Positions 29,701 to 38,595 are shown, counted from the stretch's first letter. The stretch: DNA of 64,000 bases from CAVYGM01 sp963768025 (GCA_963768025.1 CAVYGM010000026.1:372001-436000), one strand, 5' to 3'. Program-made: numbers and translations. Notes: generated by a model from the letters alone, not told the origin.

Positions 29701-30261
29701 GCCGTCGGGTACACTGAGTGCAAATCGGCCGAATGCGTCTGTGGAGGCACCGGTTTGGGTACCTTTCAACACTACGCTCACCCCAGGCAGAGGATCACCG
29801 GATTCTTCGGTCACCAATCCGGCGATCGTGCGATTAATGACCTCAATTTTTGCTTGTGGGTTCCCCTCCGGGCTAGGTTCTGCTCCGGCTTCCGACATGT
29901 TCCTAGGCTTGATGACAATCAGATCGTCCGTTGCCTTGTAGTTAAGTTCCAGGGGGGTAAGCAGCAGATCCAGGACGGAGGACAGGGAGCCGTTTTGTAC
30001 CTTCAGGGATGCTTTTCTATCCGATTGGATCAATTTAGAACTGAATACAAACTTTACATTGGTTTGTTTTTCCAGTACTCGCAGAATTTTCTTTATCTCC
30101 TGATTCTCTATATTCAGGCTCACCTTCTGGTCAAGAGCCGATTGGCCCTTCAGGTCGTGGGCCAGGGACATGCCCGCTACCACTACCGCCAGAAAACATT
30201 GAATTACTGTAATACGCATAAGGGTAAACAATAAATCATTTAATCGTCGAAATTTTCTCAT
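26788..30261 (-). CDS. SusC/RagA TonB-linked outer membrane transporter with STN signalling domain
   Basis: 1157 residues. Signal anchor around residues 12-38; STN domain about 45-115 (KVSLNIENQEIKKILRVLEK, VQNGSLSSVLDLLLTPLEL); carboxypeptidase-like domain about 145-225 (VTEESGDPLPGVSVVLKGTQ); TonB box/plug with VVVGYGTQRKESLTGAIATV and PLYVIDGIQQDAGQFN; 22-strand barrel to the C-terminus ending VNLGVNLSI. The STN domain is present only in transporters that signal to a FecR anti-sigma factor, and a FecR/ECF pair lies directly upstream, so expression is probably induced when the substrate binds. The substrate is not evident; downstream enzymes point to a sugar or polyol. Confidence 0.95.
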   Translation of the reverse strand: MRKFRRLNDLLFTLMRITVIQCFLAVVVAGMSLAHDLKGQSALDQKVSLNIENQEIKKILRVLEKQTNVKFVFSSKLIQSDRKASLKVQNGSLSSVLDLLLTPLELNYKATDDLIVIKPRNMSEAGAEPSPEGNPQAKIEVINRTIAGLVTEESGDPLPGVSVVLKGTQTGASTDAFGRFALSVPDGPATLVFSFVGFLSQEIEVSTSQTTVNASMKVDTKALEEVVVVGYGTQRKESLTGAIATVTSKDLDRVHGGATVSSGLAGKIPGVTFRMPDGRPGASANIQIRNMGNPLYVIDGIQQDAGQFNNIAPNDIESITVLKDASAAIYGVRAANGVVVVTTKRGKTGKNTVNIDAYTGWQNWSRFPNVVNDSYQWQLGRAEAQVNQSGSTSLTPAELEKYREGTQLGYQSFNWKDFIVQRNAPLSSANINMTGGTDKITYYVSATRLFQYSVLGREFTFNRNNLQSNVDAKITNNLKVGIQINGRIEIRDNPGIPGGDDYWLPRFAILRNRPFERPYANDNPLYLNDIKHNETNWAYNNKKLGGYASNIWRVLQTNMYAEYQVPGVTGLTARGMYSYYIADQVLNGHEYTYDAFTYNPTDETYTRTGGSTNPWRERRTRKIIRNVYQGQLNYNNTFGKHTVGGTFVAERQEERDQEQFIHSVPSTNVLPLLYFATADRYDDRDDQLARIGYIGRVNYNYNNRYYVELSARRDASWKFAPDRRVGFFPSASAGWRISDEQFVKNILGERSALDDLKLRASYGVLGDDDIGIGAYDYLPGYNYNQGNAILGGNAVVTSRDKGQVINNITWFKSKIFDIGADFSLYGTKITGAVDYFDRLRTGLRGRKYDIQVPSELGYNLPDENVNSDSQRGWEAALAYNNKIGDFNYQIGGNVSFSRSRFESTYKPIFNNSLDQYRNSIENRYKNIFWGFEAIGQFQTQQEISEYPVNIDGQGNRTLLPGDLIYKDVNNDGVINGLDERPIGYTTGGQPNVNYGINFTLSWKGFAFNADFSGGSMYSFNQNWEQRWAYQNDGALNALFLDSWRRTDPFDINSAWNPGTYPALRYNDRGHSNYNKNSTFWTHNVQYLRARTIELSYSLPKALLTRLKMQRARVYINGYNLFSIDNLKKYGTDPEITDDNGLQYPQNKFVNLGVNLSI

Positions 30262-30374
30262 ATTTTTGAAGGAATTTGTTGGTTAAGATTTTTGATTCAA
30301 CAAAATCTTCCCATTCAGCCACTTTATGTGGATGGTAGGCATGTCTGCAACATACTTTGGGGAAACTTTTCTGG

Positions 30375-30407
30375 GTCAGTCATGCGGGAACATGACTGAC
30401 TTTTTTT
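30375..30407 (+). terminator. Plus-strand terminator facing the susC leader
   Basis: Perfect 10-bp stem (30375-30384 and 30391-30400), 6-nt loop, followed by T7 in the plus direction. On the minus strand the T-run would precede the stem, so it terminates plus-strand transcripts only. No plus-strand gene lies between the susC 5' end and this site, so the transcript it ends could be antisense to the susC leader. Confidence 0.7.
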
Positions 30408-30509
30408 GTGCAATTTTCTATATCATAGGCAGGAGTATAAAAAAGGTTAAGGGTTCAGGATGTAAATTTATTTTAAGGAATATTTCAATAGCAATAGAAT
30501 ACACGAGGC

Positions 30510-31643
30510 CTACTTGCACCCGTTTCCGGTAATCACTACTTCATTGCCTTTAATTTCATAGGTAGCACCTAGTGCTGAGCAGATTACGGCTAGTTTATTA
30601 TTGAAAGACTGGCCTATTAGCGTCGCGTTCAACGGACAATCACTGAGGGAGGATTCATCGTACAAGATGTTGATATTGTAAGCAACTTCCAAGGCCTCAA
30701 ACACCTCCGAGACCGGCGTTTCATCGAATACAAATTCCTGCCGGGCAATGTCCTTTCCATCGGGTAAGGTTGGGCTTGTCACCAGTGGCCGCACTGGCTT
30801 GCCGCTAAGCCGTGAAATCACGATTCGCTGGTCTTTGGTCAAAATTATTCCCTCACCCTCTCTATCTTTTTCCTGTCCTACCTTCGTGCTTGACTCGGGA
30901 ATAGTTTGCCCAGGAAAAACGGATACTCTGCCGGTCCTGACTTCTACATTTATTTCTTCGAGATCCTCCCGGGCATCAATCAGGAAACTTGTGCCCAATA
31001 CCTTGGTTGTCAATCCGTTGGTATAGACGAAAAAAGGCTTTTCCGTGTCTTTCACAACTTCAAAAAACGCCGTTCCCACCAGGCTCACTTCCCTTTTGGA
31101 TCCATTTGCGACCGAAGAGTACGTCAACTGCGCACCGGGGTAAAGTACCACCGAGCTACCATCTGCCAGCAAAATCGTTTTTGGCTTTTTCGTGTTGTTT
31201 CGGTCTTGAATGCTCTTCGTAACAGTGGCATAGTCCGAATCCGATGTTACGGCCGCGCTACCCAATTTCTCATCACCTTTCAGGTAGGGGTAGGCCACCA
31301 ATCCGGCTCCAATCAACACCACCACCGAAGCGGCCATGTACCATCTTCGCCAAAGGGGTACAAAAAGGGGTTGGATCATTTCCTCCTCTTTCGGTTCCTG
31401 GATCCCAGCCGCCACATTTTTCCACATCCTGGCCGACTGCTCGGGTTTGGGGACTTGCCGGCCGGTGTCCTCCGCCAGCAGAATCACATACCCACGGGCA
31501 TCCTCCACCACTTGCTTTTTGTGCGGAAATTGGGCTAGGTAATTCTGCCATTTCCGATCACTGAGTTCATCGGGATGAAGTACCCAGGCGATGAAACTAT
31601 CATTTTGGATTAGCTCCGTTAGCGTGTAGGGGGAATTCTGCAT
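30510..31643 (-). CDS. FecR-family anti-sigma factor
   Basis: 377 residues. N-terminal cytoplasmic domain binding the sigma factor (about 1-105), one membrane helix (WYMAASVVVLIGAGLVAYPY, about 113-132), periplasmic FecR domain (TILLADGSSVVLYPGAQLTY, EVSLVGTAFFEVVKDTEKPF, LGTSFLIDAREDLEEINVEV) and a C-terminal DUF4974/STN-like domain (FVFDETPVSEVFEALEVAYN to GNEVVITGNGC). It should hold the ECF sigma encoded next to it and release it on contact with the STN domain of SusC. The gap of 248 bp to susC holds its leader and the plus-strand terminator. Confidence 0.95.
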   Translation of the reverse strand: MQNSPYTLTELIQNDSFIAWVLHPDELSDRKWQNYLAQFPHKKQVVEDARGYVILLAEDTGRQVPKPEQSARMWKNVAAGIQEPKEEEMIQPLFVPLWRRWYMAASVVVLIGAGLVAYPYLKGDEKLGSAAVTSDSDYATVTKSIQDRNNTKKPKTILLADGSSVVLYPGAQLTYSSVANGSKREVSLVGTAFFEVVKDTEKPFFVYTNGLTTKVLGTSFLIDAREDLEEINVEVRTGRVSVFPGQTIPESSTKVGQEKDREGEGIILTKDQRIVISRLSGKPVRPLVTSPTLPDGKDIARQEFVFDETPVSEVFEALEVAYNINILYDESSLSDCPLNATLIGQSFNNKLAVICSALGATYEIKGNEVVITGNGCK

Positions 31644-31731
31644 TTCTGCTGGATAAAAGAGTCATGTAGTAAGAAAGAGTGGGACCCGGGAGCAATGACC
31701 TCTTTGAACTAGATTTTTTTTGCAAAAAATT

Positions 31732-32349
31732 TTAAATAAGGGAAGAAAGGAGAAAGAGGGCGATGGTGGGCAGAATGAAATTACGGTTCTGGCGAAGCGT
31801 AGTGAGGGCTTTGTAGATAAAATTACGTACTGATTTTTCGTTTACTCCCATAATTTCGGCGATTTCGGGAATCCCAAAATCATCAAAGTACCGTAAGGTA
31901 AGTGCTTCCAGCTGCCGGTCGGGCAGGTGGGATAGTAGTTCCTGAATCCGATTTTTGACGAGGGAGTTAAATTCCCTTTCTATCCGATTGGATACATAAT
32001 TGGACTCGATGATGGGTAAATCCTGGTCGTGGAGCGAGGTAATTTCCTGGGCAGTCCGTTGCTTGGACGAGCTTACGTGGATGCGTCTGCGGAGGGCTCG
32101 GTACAAATAAAATTTGACGGAGGTGATGGTGTCGGTGAGGTTCTCCCGCATTCGCCAAATATCAATAAACACGTCCTGCACCGCATCTTCTACCAGCGCG
32201 GTATTTTGAGAAAGCTTACACCCATAATTGTACAGAGTAGCATGATAACGCTCAAAGATGTCGGTAAAGGCGGCCTGATCCCCTTCACGTAATCTACTCC
32301 ACAACTCCTGATCGGTATTTTCCTTCCTCAATGTACCACTGGGTGTCAT
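31732..32349 (-). CDS. RNA polymerase sigma-70 factor, ECF subfamily
   Basis: 205 residues. Region 2: YNYGCKLSQNTALVEDAVQD and VFIDIWRMRENL; region 4: LTLRYFDDFGIPEIAEIMGV and NEKSVRNFIYKALTTLRQN, in the form typical of the Bacteroidota sigma-70 (FecI-like) family. A hydrophobic tail (FILPTIALFLLSSLI) ends the protein. First gene of the regulatory pair; the FecR anti-sigma starts 88 bases downstream and the SusC/SusD operon follows, its likely target. Confidence 0.95.
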   Translation of the reverse strand: MTPSGTLRKENTDQELWSRLREGDQAAFTDIFERYHATLYNYGCKLSQNTALVEDAVQDVFIDIWRMRENLTDTITSVKFYLYRALRRRIHVSSSKQRTAQEITSLHDQDLPIIESNYVSNRIEREFNSLVKNRIQELLSHLPDRQLEALTLRYFDDFGIPEIAEIMGVNEKSVRNFIYKALTTLRQNRNFILPTIALFLLSSLI

Positions 32350-32476
32350 GACTATCTCATTTTCACAAAACTACATAAATCTAACAAAACATTTTGATAG
32401 TACTATTTCGGGAAGAATGTAAATAGTAAGTAGTACTCCAAAGTGAAAGATGGGTTATATAAAGTGTATGATAGAG

Positions 32477-32520
32477 AAAAAGCCCAAAGAAAGGGCTATT
32501 TAACCTTACTTTGGGCTTTT
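32477..32520 (-). terminator. Terminator of the RRM protein gene
   Basis: 12-bp stem (outer arms 32478-32489 and 32509-32520) with A/T runs at the ends; the T-run follows in the minus direction, about 50 bases after the stop at 32570. Confidence 0.75.
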
Positions 32521-32569
32521 AAAATAATGAAGTCTAAAAGTAGAGCCTCACCTGGTACTTGTAGTTACG

Positions 32570-33034
32570 TCAATAGTCGTCGCGATCTCTTTTGTTGAAT
32601 CCACCACCACCACCTTTGCGATCCTGGTCACGGCCTGAACCCCATTTCTTATCCCCACCACGGTCGTTGGGTTTGTTAAACGGCTTGCTTGATGAATCCC
32701 GACGGGGAAAATCTCCCCCCGACCGATAACCACCACCACCGCCGCTGCCGCCGGAGCCGCCACCGCCTCCCGAACGAAATCCTCCTGTTTTTTCAGTTTT
32801 CTGAGACTCATTTACCACCAGGGTCCGGCCACCGAATTCCTGGCCGTTCAAATTGGAAATAGCCTCTTTCGCCTGGGCGTCATCGGGCATTTCCACAAAA
32901 CCAAAACCTTTACTCTGGCGCGTCATTTTGTCAATGATGATCTTTGCGGAAGAAACCTCCCCGTACTTTTCAAATATTTCGCGCAATTCTACCTCCTTCA
33001 TTTTGAAGGGAAGGCTTCCTACATAGATGTCCAT
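32570..33034 (-). CDS. RRM-domain RNA-binding protein with glycine-rich tail
   Basis: 154 residues. One RRM (residues 1-80) with RNP2 IYVGSL and RNP1 KGFGFVEM, then a glycine/arginine-rich tail (SGGGGGSGGSGGGGGYRSGG, then charged repeats to RDRDDY). This is the common Bacteroidota cold-shock-like RNA chaperone type; the disordered tail may add RNA affinity or promote condensates. Single gene with its own candidate promoter and terminator. Confidence 0.9.
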   Translation of the reverse strand: MDIYVGSLPFKMKEVELREIFEKYGEVSSAKIIIDKMTRQSKGFGFVEMPDDAQAKEAISNLNGQEFGGRTLVVNESQKTEKTGGFRSGGGGGSGGSGGGGGYRSGGDFPRRDSSSKPFNKPNDRGGDKKWGSGRDQDRKGGGGGFNKRDRDDY

Positions 33035-33057
33035 TATAAAATAGTTTATTTTTTTTC

Positions 33058-33086
33058 TAAATGTACAATATTTAAGTATATCACAA
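33058..33086 (-). promoter_or_regulatory. Candidate promoter of the RRM protein gene
   Basis: On the minus strand TTG (33086-33084) and TACATTTA (33065-33058) are 18 bases apart, near the -33/-7 consensus; the -7 box differs only in the last base. Transcript leader to the ATG about 20 bases. Confidence 0.4.
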
Positions 33087-33212
33087 TAGATACCCCACTA
33101 ATTTTATAGATAAATCTATTTTGCGGCAGGTTGCCGTCCAATGTGGGTACTCGCCGGAATAATCTTAGTTTTGTTTTTCGAACATTCATTCTTCAGCCTA
33201 CCTACATTCCAA

Positions 33213-36200
33213 ATGAAAAGATCTGCGCTACTTCTTGCTTTATTGCTGGTTGGATTTATGGGATTTTCCCAAAAGAAAAAAAAGGTCACTCCACCGCAGT
33301 CGGTTGAAAAGACCCCCGATCGGGAAGATTATAATCAAGTATTTAAAGCCACCAAATGGCGGAATATTGGCCCAAGCCGGGGCGGGAGATCCGTGGCTTC
33401 CAGTGGGGTAGTGGGCGACCCGCTCACCTATTATATGGGCACCACGGGCGGAGGACTCTGGAAAACCTCCGATGCCGGGGTGTCCTGGGCTCCGATTTCG
33501 GATGGTTTTTTCAAAACCGGTTCGGTTGGGGCCGTGGCTGTGGCCGAATCCGACCCCAATGTGATTTACGTAGGCATGGGTGAACACGCTCCCCGCGGGG
33601 TAATGACCTCCTACGGCGATGGCGTATACAAATCCACCGATGCGGGCAAATCCTGGACAAAGATAGGGCTCGATAAGACCCGCCACATCTCAATGATTCG
33701 TATCCATCCCCAGAATCCGGATGTAGTATACGTGGCGGCACAGGGGGCTTTGCACGGTCCAACCGCGGATAGGGGCGTGTACAAATCAACGGATGGCGGA
33801 CAAACCTGGAAAAAAGTGCTGTACGTAGATGACAATTCGGGATGCTCGGATCTGAGCATGGACATGACCAACCCCCGGATCCTATACGCAGCCTTGTGGG
33901 ATCACCGCCGGTTGCCCTGGCAAATGGTCAGTGGCGGCAAGGGCAGCGGCCTCTATAAGTCAATGGACGCCGGCGAAACCTGGATAAAATTAGAAAAAGG
34001 GCTGCCGACGGAGTTGGGCAAGATGGGTATCTCGGTTTCACGCGCCAATCCGGAAAGGGTTTTTGCGGTAATAGAATCGGATACCGGAAAAGAAAAAGGG
34101 GGAGTTTTTCGCTCGGATGATGCCGGTAAAAGCTGGACACGGGTGAGCAAAGACCACCGCACCGTGCAGCGAGCCTGGTACTACACCGAAATATTTGCAG
34201 ATCCTACGGATGAGAACACGGTGTATGTGCTGAACTCCCCGGCCCTGAAATCCATTGATGGAGGAAAAACTTTCAGTAAGGTATTTTCTGATACCCACGG
34301 TGACCACCACGATCTGTGGATCAATCCCAGGAACAACAAAAACATGGTGCTTTCCAACGACGGTGGGGCAGCCGTGAGTTTCAATACCGGAAAGAGCTTC
34401 TCGCTTCAGAATGGTCTGCCCACAGCCCAGTTCTACCGATTAAGTGTGGATAACCTTTTTCCGTACCGAATATACGCGGGTCAGCAAGATAACTCATCCG
34501 TCATGATCGCCAGCCGCACAACCTCGGGCGGTGAAATTACCGAACGGGAGTGGGCTCCGTCCGCCGGGGGTGAAAGTGCCTTTATAGCGTTTGATCCTGA
34601 CGCGCCCCGGTACGTGATGGGCGGTAGTTACCAGGGCACCATCGAACTGCTGGACCTTGAAAACAAGGAAGGAAAAGGAGTGATGGTTTCGCCGATTCAG
34701 TACCAATCCCTCAAAGCCAAGGATATGAAATACCGGTTCAACTGGAACGCCCCGATTATTTTCTCCAAAAGGGAAAATGCGTTCTACCACGCTGGGAACC
34801 GGTTGTTCAAAACCACCGACCTGGGTACTACCTGGACGGCCATATCACCGGATTTAACCCGGGCAGATACCTCCAAACTGGGGCTGGGTGGTGCCCCCTA
34901 TACCAACGAAGGCGCGGGGGGCGAAAATTACGCGACTATTTCCTACGTAGTGGAGTCACCGGCTGAGGCTGGCGTTTTTTGGGTTGGAAGCGACGACGGC
35001 CTGGTACATCTGACCCGAGACGACGGGAAAACCTGGGCCAACGTTACCCCCAAAGGATTAGAAGAGACCTTGATAAATAGTATAGAGGTATCCCCCCACG
35101 ACAAGGCAACCGCTTACATCGCCACCACCCGCTATAAATGGAATGATTTTGCGCCTTCCCTGTACAAAACCTCCGACTACGGACAATCCTGGAAAAAAAT
35201 TGTATCGGGTATTCCGGACGGGGCTTACACGCGGGTTGTTCGGGAGGATGATCAGCGAAAAGATTTACTTTTTGCCGGCACCGAAACCGGCCTGTATGTC
35301 TCCTATAATGGAGGAGACAATTGGTCCGTCTTTCAGCTGAACCTGCCCGTAACGCCCATAACTGACCTTAAAGTTCATCAGAATGACCTCATTGCCTCCA
35401 CGATGGGTCGTTCCATCTGGATTCTGGATGATTTGGGCCCGGTTCGGCAATTCCGGACGGCTATTTCCAAGGATAGCCTGTGGCTGTATACCCCCGAAAA
35501 CAGTTACCGGGTATCGGGACGCAGTAGTCTGGATAAAGTGGTGGACGAGGAAAGTGCGGGTTCAGCCCGCAGTGGCCCCGCTGGTCAAAATCCCGCCACC
35601 GGCGTGGTACTTTACTATCAGCTGCCTGCCAAACCAGATACGACTCTGACCATGACGTTGGAGGTACTAGATCGTGCGGGGAAGCTTGTCAGATCCTATT
35701 CCAATAAAAAGGACGATGAGTTCGAGGAGTACCCTGGTGGTCCGTCGCCGGATGATGTACTCCCGGTCAAGGCCGGGCTAAACCGGTTCATTTGGGATAT
35801 GCGGGCCGAAACCCTGCCGGGAGTTCCAAAAGTGTTTATTGAGGGTAGCTACGACGGGCACAAGGTAGCACCGGGGGAATTTTCGGTTCGGCTTACCTAC
35901 GGCAAGGAACAAAAAACTGCTAATTTTTCCATTTTGCCTGACCCCAGGATCACTGCCAGCCCGTCCGATTACCTGGAACAGCAGCGGGTGTTGGCATCGG
36001 TGGAGGATCAAATCCGGGAAATCCACGAGTCGGTGGTGGCGATGCAAAAGGCCCGTAAGCAGGTGAGTGCTCTGATGGAAGTTTTGAAAAACAAACCCGA
36101 AATGAAAGCGGTGCTGGATTCTGGTAAAGTGCTGGTTACGAAAATGAAAACCTGGGAAGAAAAACTGGTTCAAAACAAGTCAGAGTCCAACGACGATGTC

Positions 36201-36422
36201 ATTAACTTTCTGAACATGCTCAGCGCCGACTATATTTTTGTGCGCGGTGAGTTAGATTCCAACGTACCCCAAGTAACCAACGGCCAGAAAGAACGCATCA
36301 AAGAATTGGATACCCAATGGGCCATGCTGGAAAAAGAAAAGACGAACCTAATCCAACAGGATATTGCGAATTTCAATGCCCTATGCCGGGCAAATAAAAT
36401 TGAAAAAATAACGATGCCATAG
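33213..36422 (+). CDS. Secreted sortilin/VPS10-like BNR-repeat protein
   Basis: 1069 residues from the ATG at 33213 (signal peptide MKRSALLLALLLVGFMGFSQ); the frame extends 24 codons upstream but that part is not a signal peptide. The N-terminal three quarters form one or two beta-propellers with at least nine Asp-box (SxDxGxTW) repeats: TSDAGVSW, STDAGKSW, STDGGQTW, SMDAGETW, SDDAGKSW, TTDLGTTW, RDDGKTW, TSDYGQSW, YNGGDNW. The rest holds a beta domain (FIWDMRAETLPG) and a helical C-terminus. Members are annotated as glycosyl hydrolases of the sortilin/VPS10 type, but no enzymatic activity can be read. Followed by a strong terminator. Confidence 0.9.
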   Translation: MKRSALLLALLLVGFMGFSQKKKKVTPPQSVEKTPDREDYNQVFKATKWRNIGPSRGGRSVASSGVVGDPLTYYMGTTGGGLWKTSDAGVSWAPISDGFFKTGSVGAVAVAESDPNVIYVGMGEHAPRGVMTSYGDGVYKSTDAGKSWTKIGLDKTRHISMIRIHPQNPDVVYVAAQGALHGPTADRGVYKSTDGGQTWKKVLYVDDNSGCSDLSMDMTNPRILYAALWDHRRLPWQMVSGGKGSGLYKSMDAGETWIKLEKGLPTELGKMGISVSRANPERVFAVIESDTGKEKGGVFRSDDAGKSWTRVSKDHRTVQRAWYYTEIFADPTDENTVYVLNSPALKSIDGGKTFSKVFSDTHGDHHDLWINPRNNKNMVLSNDGGAAVSFNTGKSFSLQNGLPTAQFYRLSVDNLFPYRIYAGQQDNSSVMIASRTTSGGEITEREWAPSAGGESAFIAFDPDAPRYVMGGSYQGTIELLDLENKEGKGVMVSPIQYQSLKAKDMKYRFNWNAPIIFSKRENAFYHAGNRLFKTTDLGTTWTAISPDLTRADTSKLGLGGAPYTNEGAGGENYATISYVVESPAEAGVFWVGSDDGLVHLTRDDGKTWANVTPKGLEETLINSIEVSPHDKATAYIATTRYKWNDFAPSLYKTSDYGQSWKKIVSGIPDGAYTRVVREDDQRKDLLFAGTETGLYVSYNGGDNWSVFQLNLPVTPITDLKVHQNDLIASTMGRSIWILDDLGPVRQFRTAISKDSLWLYTPENSYRVSGRSSLDKVVDEESAGSARSGPAGQNPATGVVLYYQLPAKPDTTLTMTLEVLDRAGKLVRSYSNKKDDEFEEYPGGPSPDDVLPVKAGLNRFIWDMRAETLPGVPKVFIEGSYDGHKVAPGEFSVRLTYGKEQKTANFSILPDPRITASPSDYLEQQRVLASVEDQIREIHESVVAMQKARKQVSALMEVLKNKPEMKAVLDSGKVLVTKMKTWEEKLVQNKSESNDDVINFLNMLSADYIFVRGELDSNVPQVTNGQKERIKELDTQWAMLEKEKTNLIQQDIANFNALCRANKIEKITMP

Positions 36423-36431
36423 CGGTAAGCC

Positions 36432-36470
36432 AACGGCAAGCCCGGCTCATTTGCCGGGCTTGCCGTTTTA
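36432..36470 (+). terminator. Intrinsic terminator
   Basis: Perfect 15-bp stem (36432-36446 and 36453-36467), 6-nt loop, T-run; 10 bases after the sortilin-like gene. Confidence 0.9.
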
Positions 36471-36628
36471 TCTAACGAAAAATATGGATTAATTTTCCTA
36501 AGAAAGAAGTCCCTCTCCTTCAAGGATCGGACTGCCGGTGCAGAGGGATTTAGGGATAGGTAAAATTCAGCAAAAAATTTCTAACAAAAATGATTTCAAA
36601 TTACTCATAATCAGTATTTTATTTCATG

Positions 36629-37138
36629 CTAACGAATGGCCCCCCGCAACCCTAGCTCCACTACCTCCATACCCGAGATGGTTCCCTGATGCAGGCTAAA
36701 CCGGAGAACGGTCCGCATTTTGTGAAACCCTTCCCTTCCCGCTGCTCCCGGATTGAGATACAGCATATTTTTTAGTTTAGCGTCTCGCATTACCCGCAGG
36801 ATATGTGAATGCCCGCACACGAAAATATCCGGGGTATCGGTTTGCAGCCGGGGTTTTACGATTGGATTATACCGGGGTGGGGCACCACCGATATGGGTGA
36901 TCCAAATTCGGAATCCTTCCAGCTCAAAAGTAAGATTCTCCACGGACCTCACCCTTATTTCGTGGCTATCGATGTTGCCAAACACGACCCTGAGCGGTTT
37001 GAATTTTTCCAATTTATCTAGGATAGCTCCGGTGCCTACGTCCCCAGCGTGCCATACCTCATCGCAGTCTTTGAAGTAGTCAAACAGGGATTCATCCAGG
37101 TAGCTATGGGTGTCTGAGAGTAATCCGATTTTTTTCAA
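36629..37138 (-). CDS. YfcE/MJ0936-family metallophosphoesterase
   Basis: 169 residues, cytoplasmic. Calcineurin-like phosphoesterase motifs in order: LLSDTHSYLD, HAGDVGTG, VFGNIDSHE, ITHIGG and CGHSHI, which bind two metal ions. The family (YfcE-like) hydrolyses simple phosphodiesters in vitro; the natural substrate is unknown. Single gene, divergent from KASIII, with 135 bp between the starts. Confidence 0.9.
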   Translation of the reverse strand: MKKIGLLSDTHSYLDESLFDYFKDCDEVWHAGDVGTGAILDKLEKFKPLRVVFGNIDSHEIRVRSVENLTFELEGFRIWITHIGGAPPRYNPIVKPRLQTDTPDIFVCGHSHILRVMRDAKLKNMLYLNPGAAGREGFHKMRTVLRFSLHQGTISGMEVVELGLRGAIR

Positions 37139-37273
37139 TTTGATTTATGTTGAAATAAAAATTGCAATTATCTTATATAGTATTGAATAATTGACGCATT
37201 AATAGGACATTTGATTCCCGAATTTATAAACCTACCGGAATTCGGCCTAACAATCAACCCCAAATTACCTCTC

Positions 37274-38332
37274 ATGCAACTACGCACAAAGATCGCCGGT
37301 ATCGGCAAATACGTACCCGAAACCGTTGTGACCAATAACGACCTGACCAAATTCATGGATACCTCGGACGAATGGATTCAGGAACGAACCGGAATTACCG
37401 AACGCCACTACGCCAAAAAGCACGAAGAAACCACTACGACCATGGGTACCCGTGCCGCCTTATTGGCCATAGAACGGGCCGGTATCCAGAAAGAAGACGT
37501 GGACTTTATCATCTTCGCCACGCTGAGCCCCGACTATTATTTCCCTGGCTGCGGGGTTCTGCTCCAACGAGAGCTCGGGATAACCTCCACCGAAATTGGT
37601 GCTCTCGATATCCGGAACCAATGCTCTGGCTTTATTTACGGGCTGTCTATTGCCGACCAGTTTATCAAAACCGGCATGTACAAAAACATCCTGCTGGTAG
37701 GCTCCGAAATGCATTCCATGGGACTTGATTTCAATACAAAGGGCCGCAATGTGACCGTAATTTTTGGGGATGGTGCCGGAGCGGTAGTGCTTCAACCCAC
37801 CGAAACCGAAGGCCAGGGAATCCTGACTACTCACCTCCACTCGGATGGTACCCATGCCGAACAGTTGGCTCAGCTAAGTCCGGGGAGCCACGGTGGGCAT
37901 TACGTAGGTAAGGAGCAGTTTGGGTATCCGGATCAGGAATTCGGAGGGATATTTATTTACGATGAATTGCTAAAACGCGAAAATATTTACCCCAATATGG
38001 AAGGCCAGCTGGTATTCAAAACCGCGATTCAAAAATTTCCGCAAGTCATCGGCGAAGCTTTGGAGAAAACCGGTTTGACCACTTCGGACATTGATATGCT
38101 GGTACCGCACCAGGCAAACCTACGGATCAGCCAGTTTGTGCAAGCCAAGCTAAAACTGCGGGATGATCAGGTGTGGAATAATATTCAAAAATATGGAAAC
38201 ACCACCGCCGCCTCCATTCCCATTGCTCTGTGCGAAGCCTGGGAGGCCGGAAAAATTAACTCAGGTGATTTAGTGTGTTTAGCTGCTTTTGGGAGCGGCT
38301 TCACCTGGGGGTCAGCATTGATTCGCTGGTAA
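37274..38332 (+). CDS. 3-oxoacyl-ACP synthase III (KASIII)-type enzyme
   Basis: 352 residues from the ATG at 37274 (MQLRTKIAGIGKYVPETVVT); the 21 upstream codons do not match the family. Catalytic triad Cys in RNQCSGFIYG, His in VPHQANLR and Asn in YGNTTAASIP. Starts fatty-acid synthesis by condensing acyl-CoA with malonyl-ACP, or serves in a related pathway. The usual fabH neighbours (plsX, fabD) are absent, so it may be a secondary KASIII, e.g. for branched or flexirubin-type acyl chains; this is inference. Followed by a terminator. Confidence 0.85.
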   Translation: MQLRTKIAGIGKYVPETVVTNNDLTKFMDTSDEWIQERTGITERHYAKKHEETTTTMGTRAALLAIERAGIQKEDVDFIIFATLSPDYYFPGCGVLLQRELGITSTEIGALDIRNQCSGFIYGLSIADQFIKTGMYKNILLVGSEMHSMGLDFNTKGRNVTVIFGDGAGAVVLQPTETEGQGILTTHLHSDGTHAEQLAQLSPGSHGGHYVGKEQFGYPDQEFGGIFIYDELLKRENIYPNMEGQLVFKTAIQKFPQVIGEALEKTGLTTSDIDMLVPHQANLRISQFVQAKLKLRDDQVWNNIQKYGNTTAASIPIALCEAWEAGKINSGDLVCLAAFGSGFTWGSALIRW

Positions 38333-38357
38333 AGGTTTATCTATTAAGTTTGAGTGA

Positions 38358-38386
38358 AAGGGTAGACGAAAGTCTACCTTTTTTAT
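38358..38386 (+). terminator. Intrinsic terminator
   Basis: 7-bp stem GGTAGAC with a GAAA tetraloop (38361-38378), extended by flanking A/T pairs and followed by T6; 26 bases after the KASIII stop. Confidence 0.8.
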
Positions 38387-38595
38387 TTTTGTAAACCCTC
38401 GATTATTTATATATAAAATAATTATATATATTTTTTTCAAACTATTCAAAAAATGAGTAAGTTTACCTTAAACTAAATAAATAGTTAAATTTCCTTAAAT
38501 ATTCCGTTGGCCTTGCAACCTTTTGTATCTTTTTGAGACCTTTATTCCAAGTTATTACTTAACCGTCCTATTTTTTCCACAAAAACCGCCTACCC

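Noticed and set aside
29176..30234. Long plus-strand frame opposite susC
   Set aside because: Its residues show no family pattern and it is the codon shadow of susC on the opposite strand.
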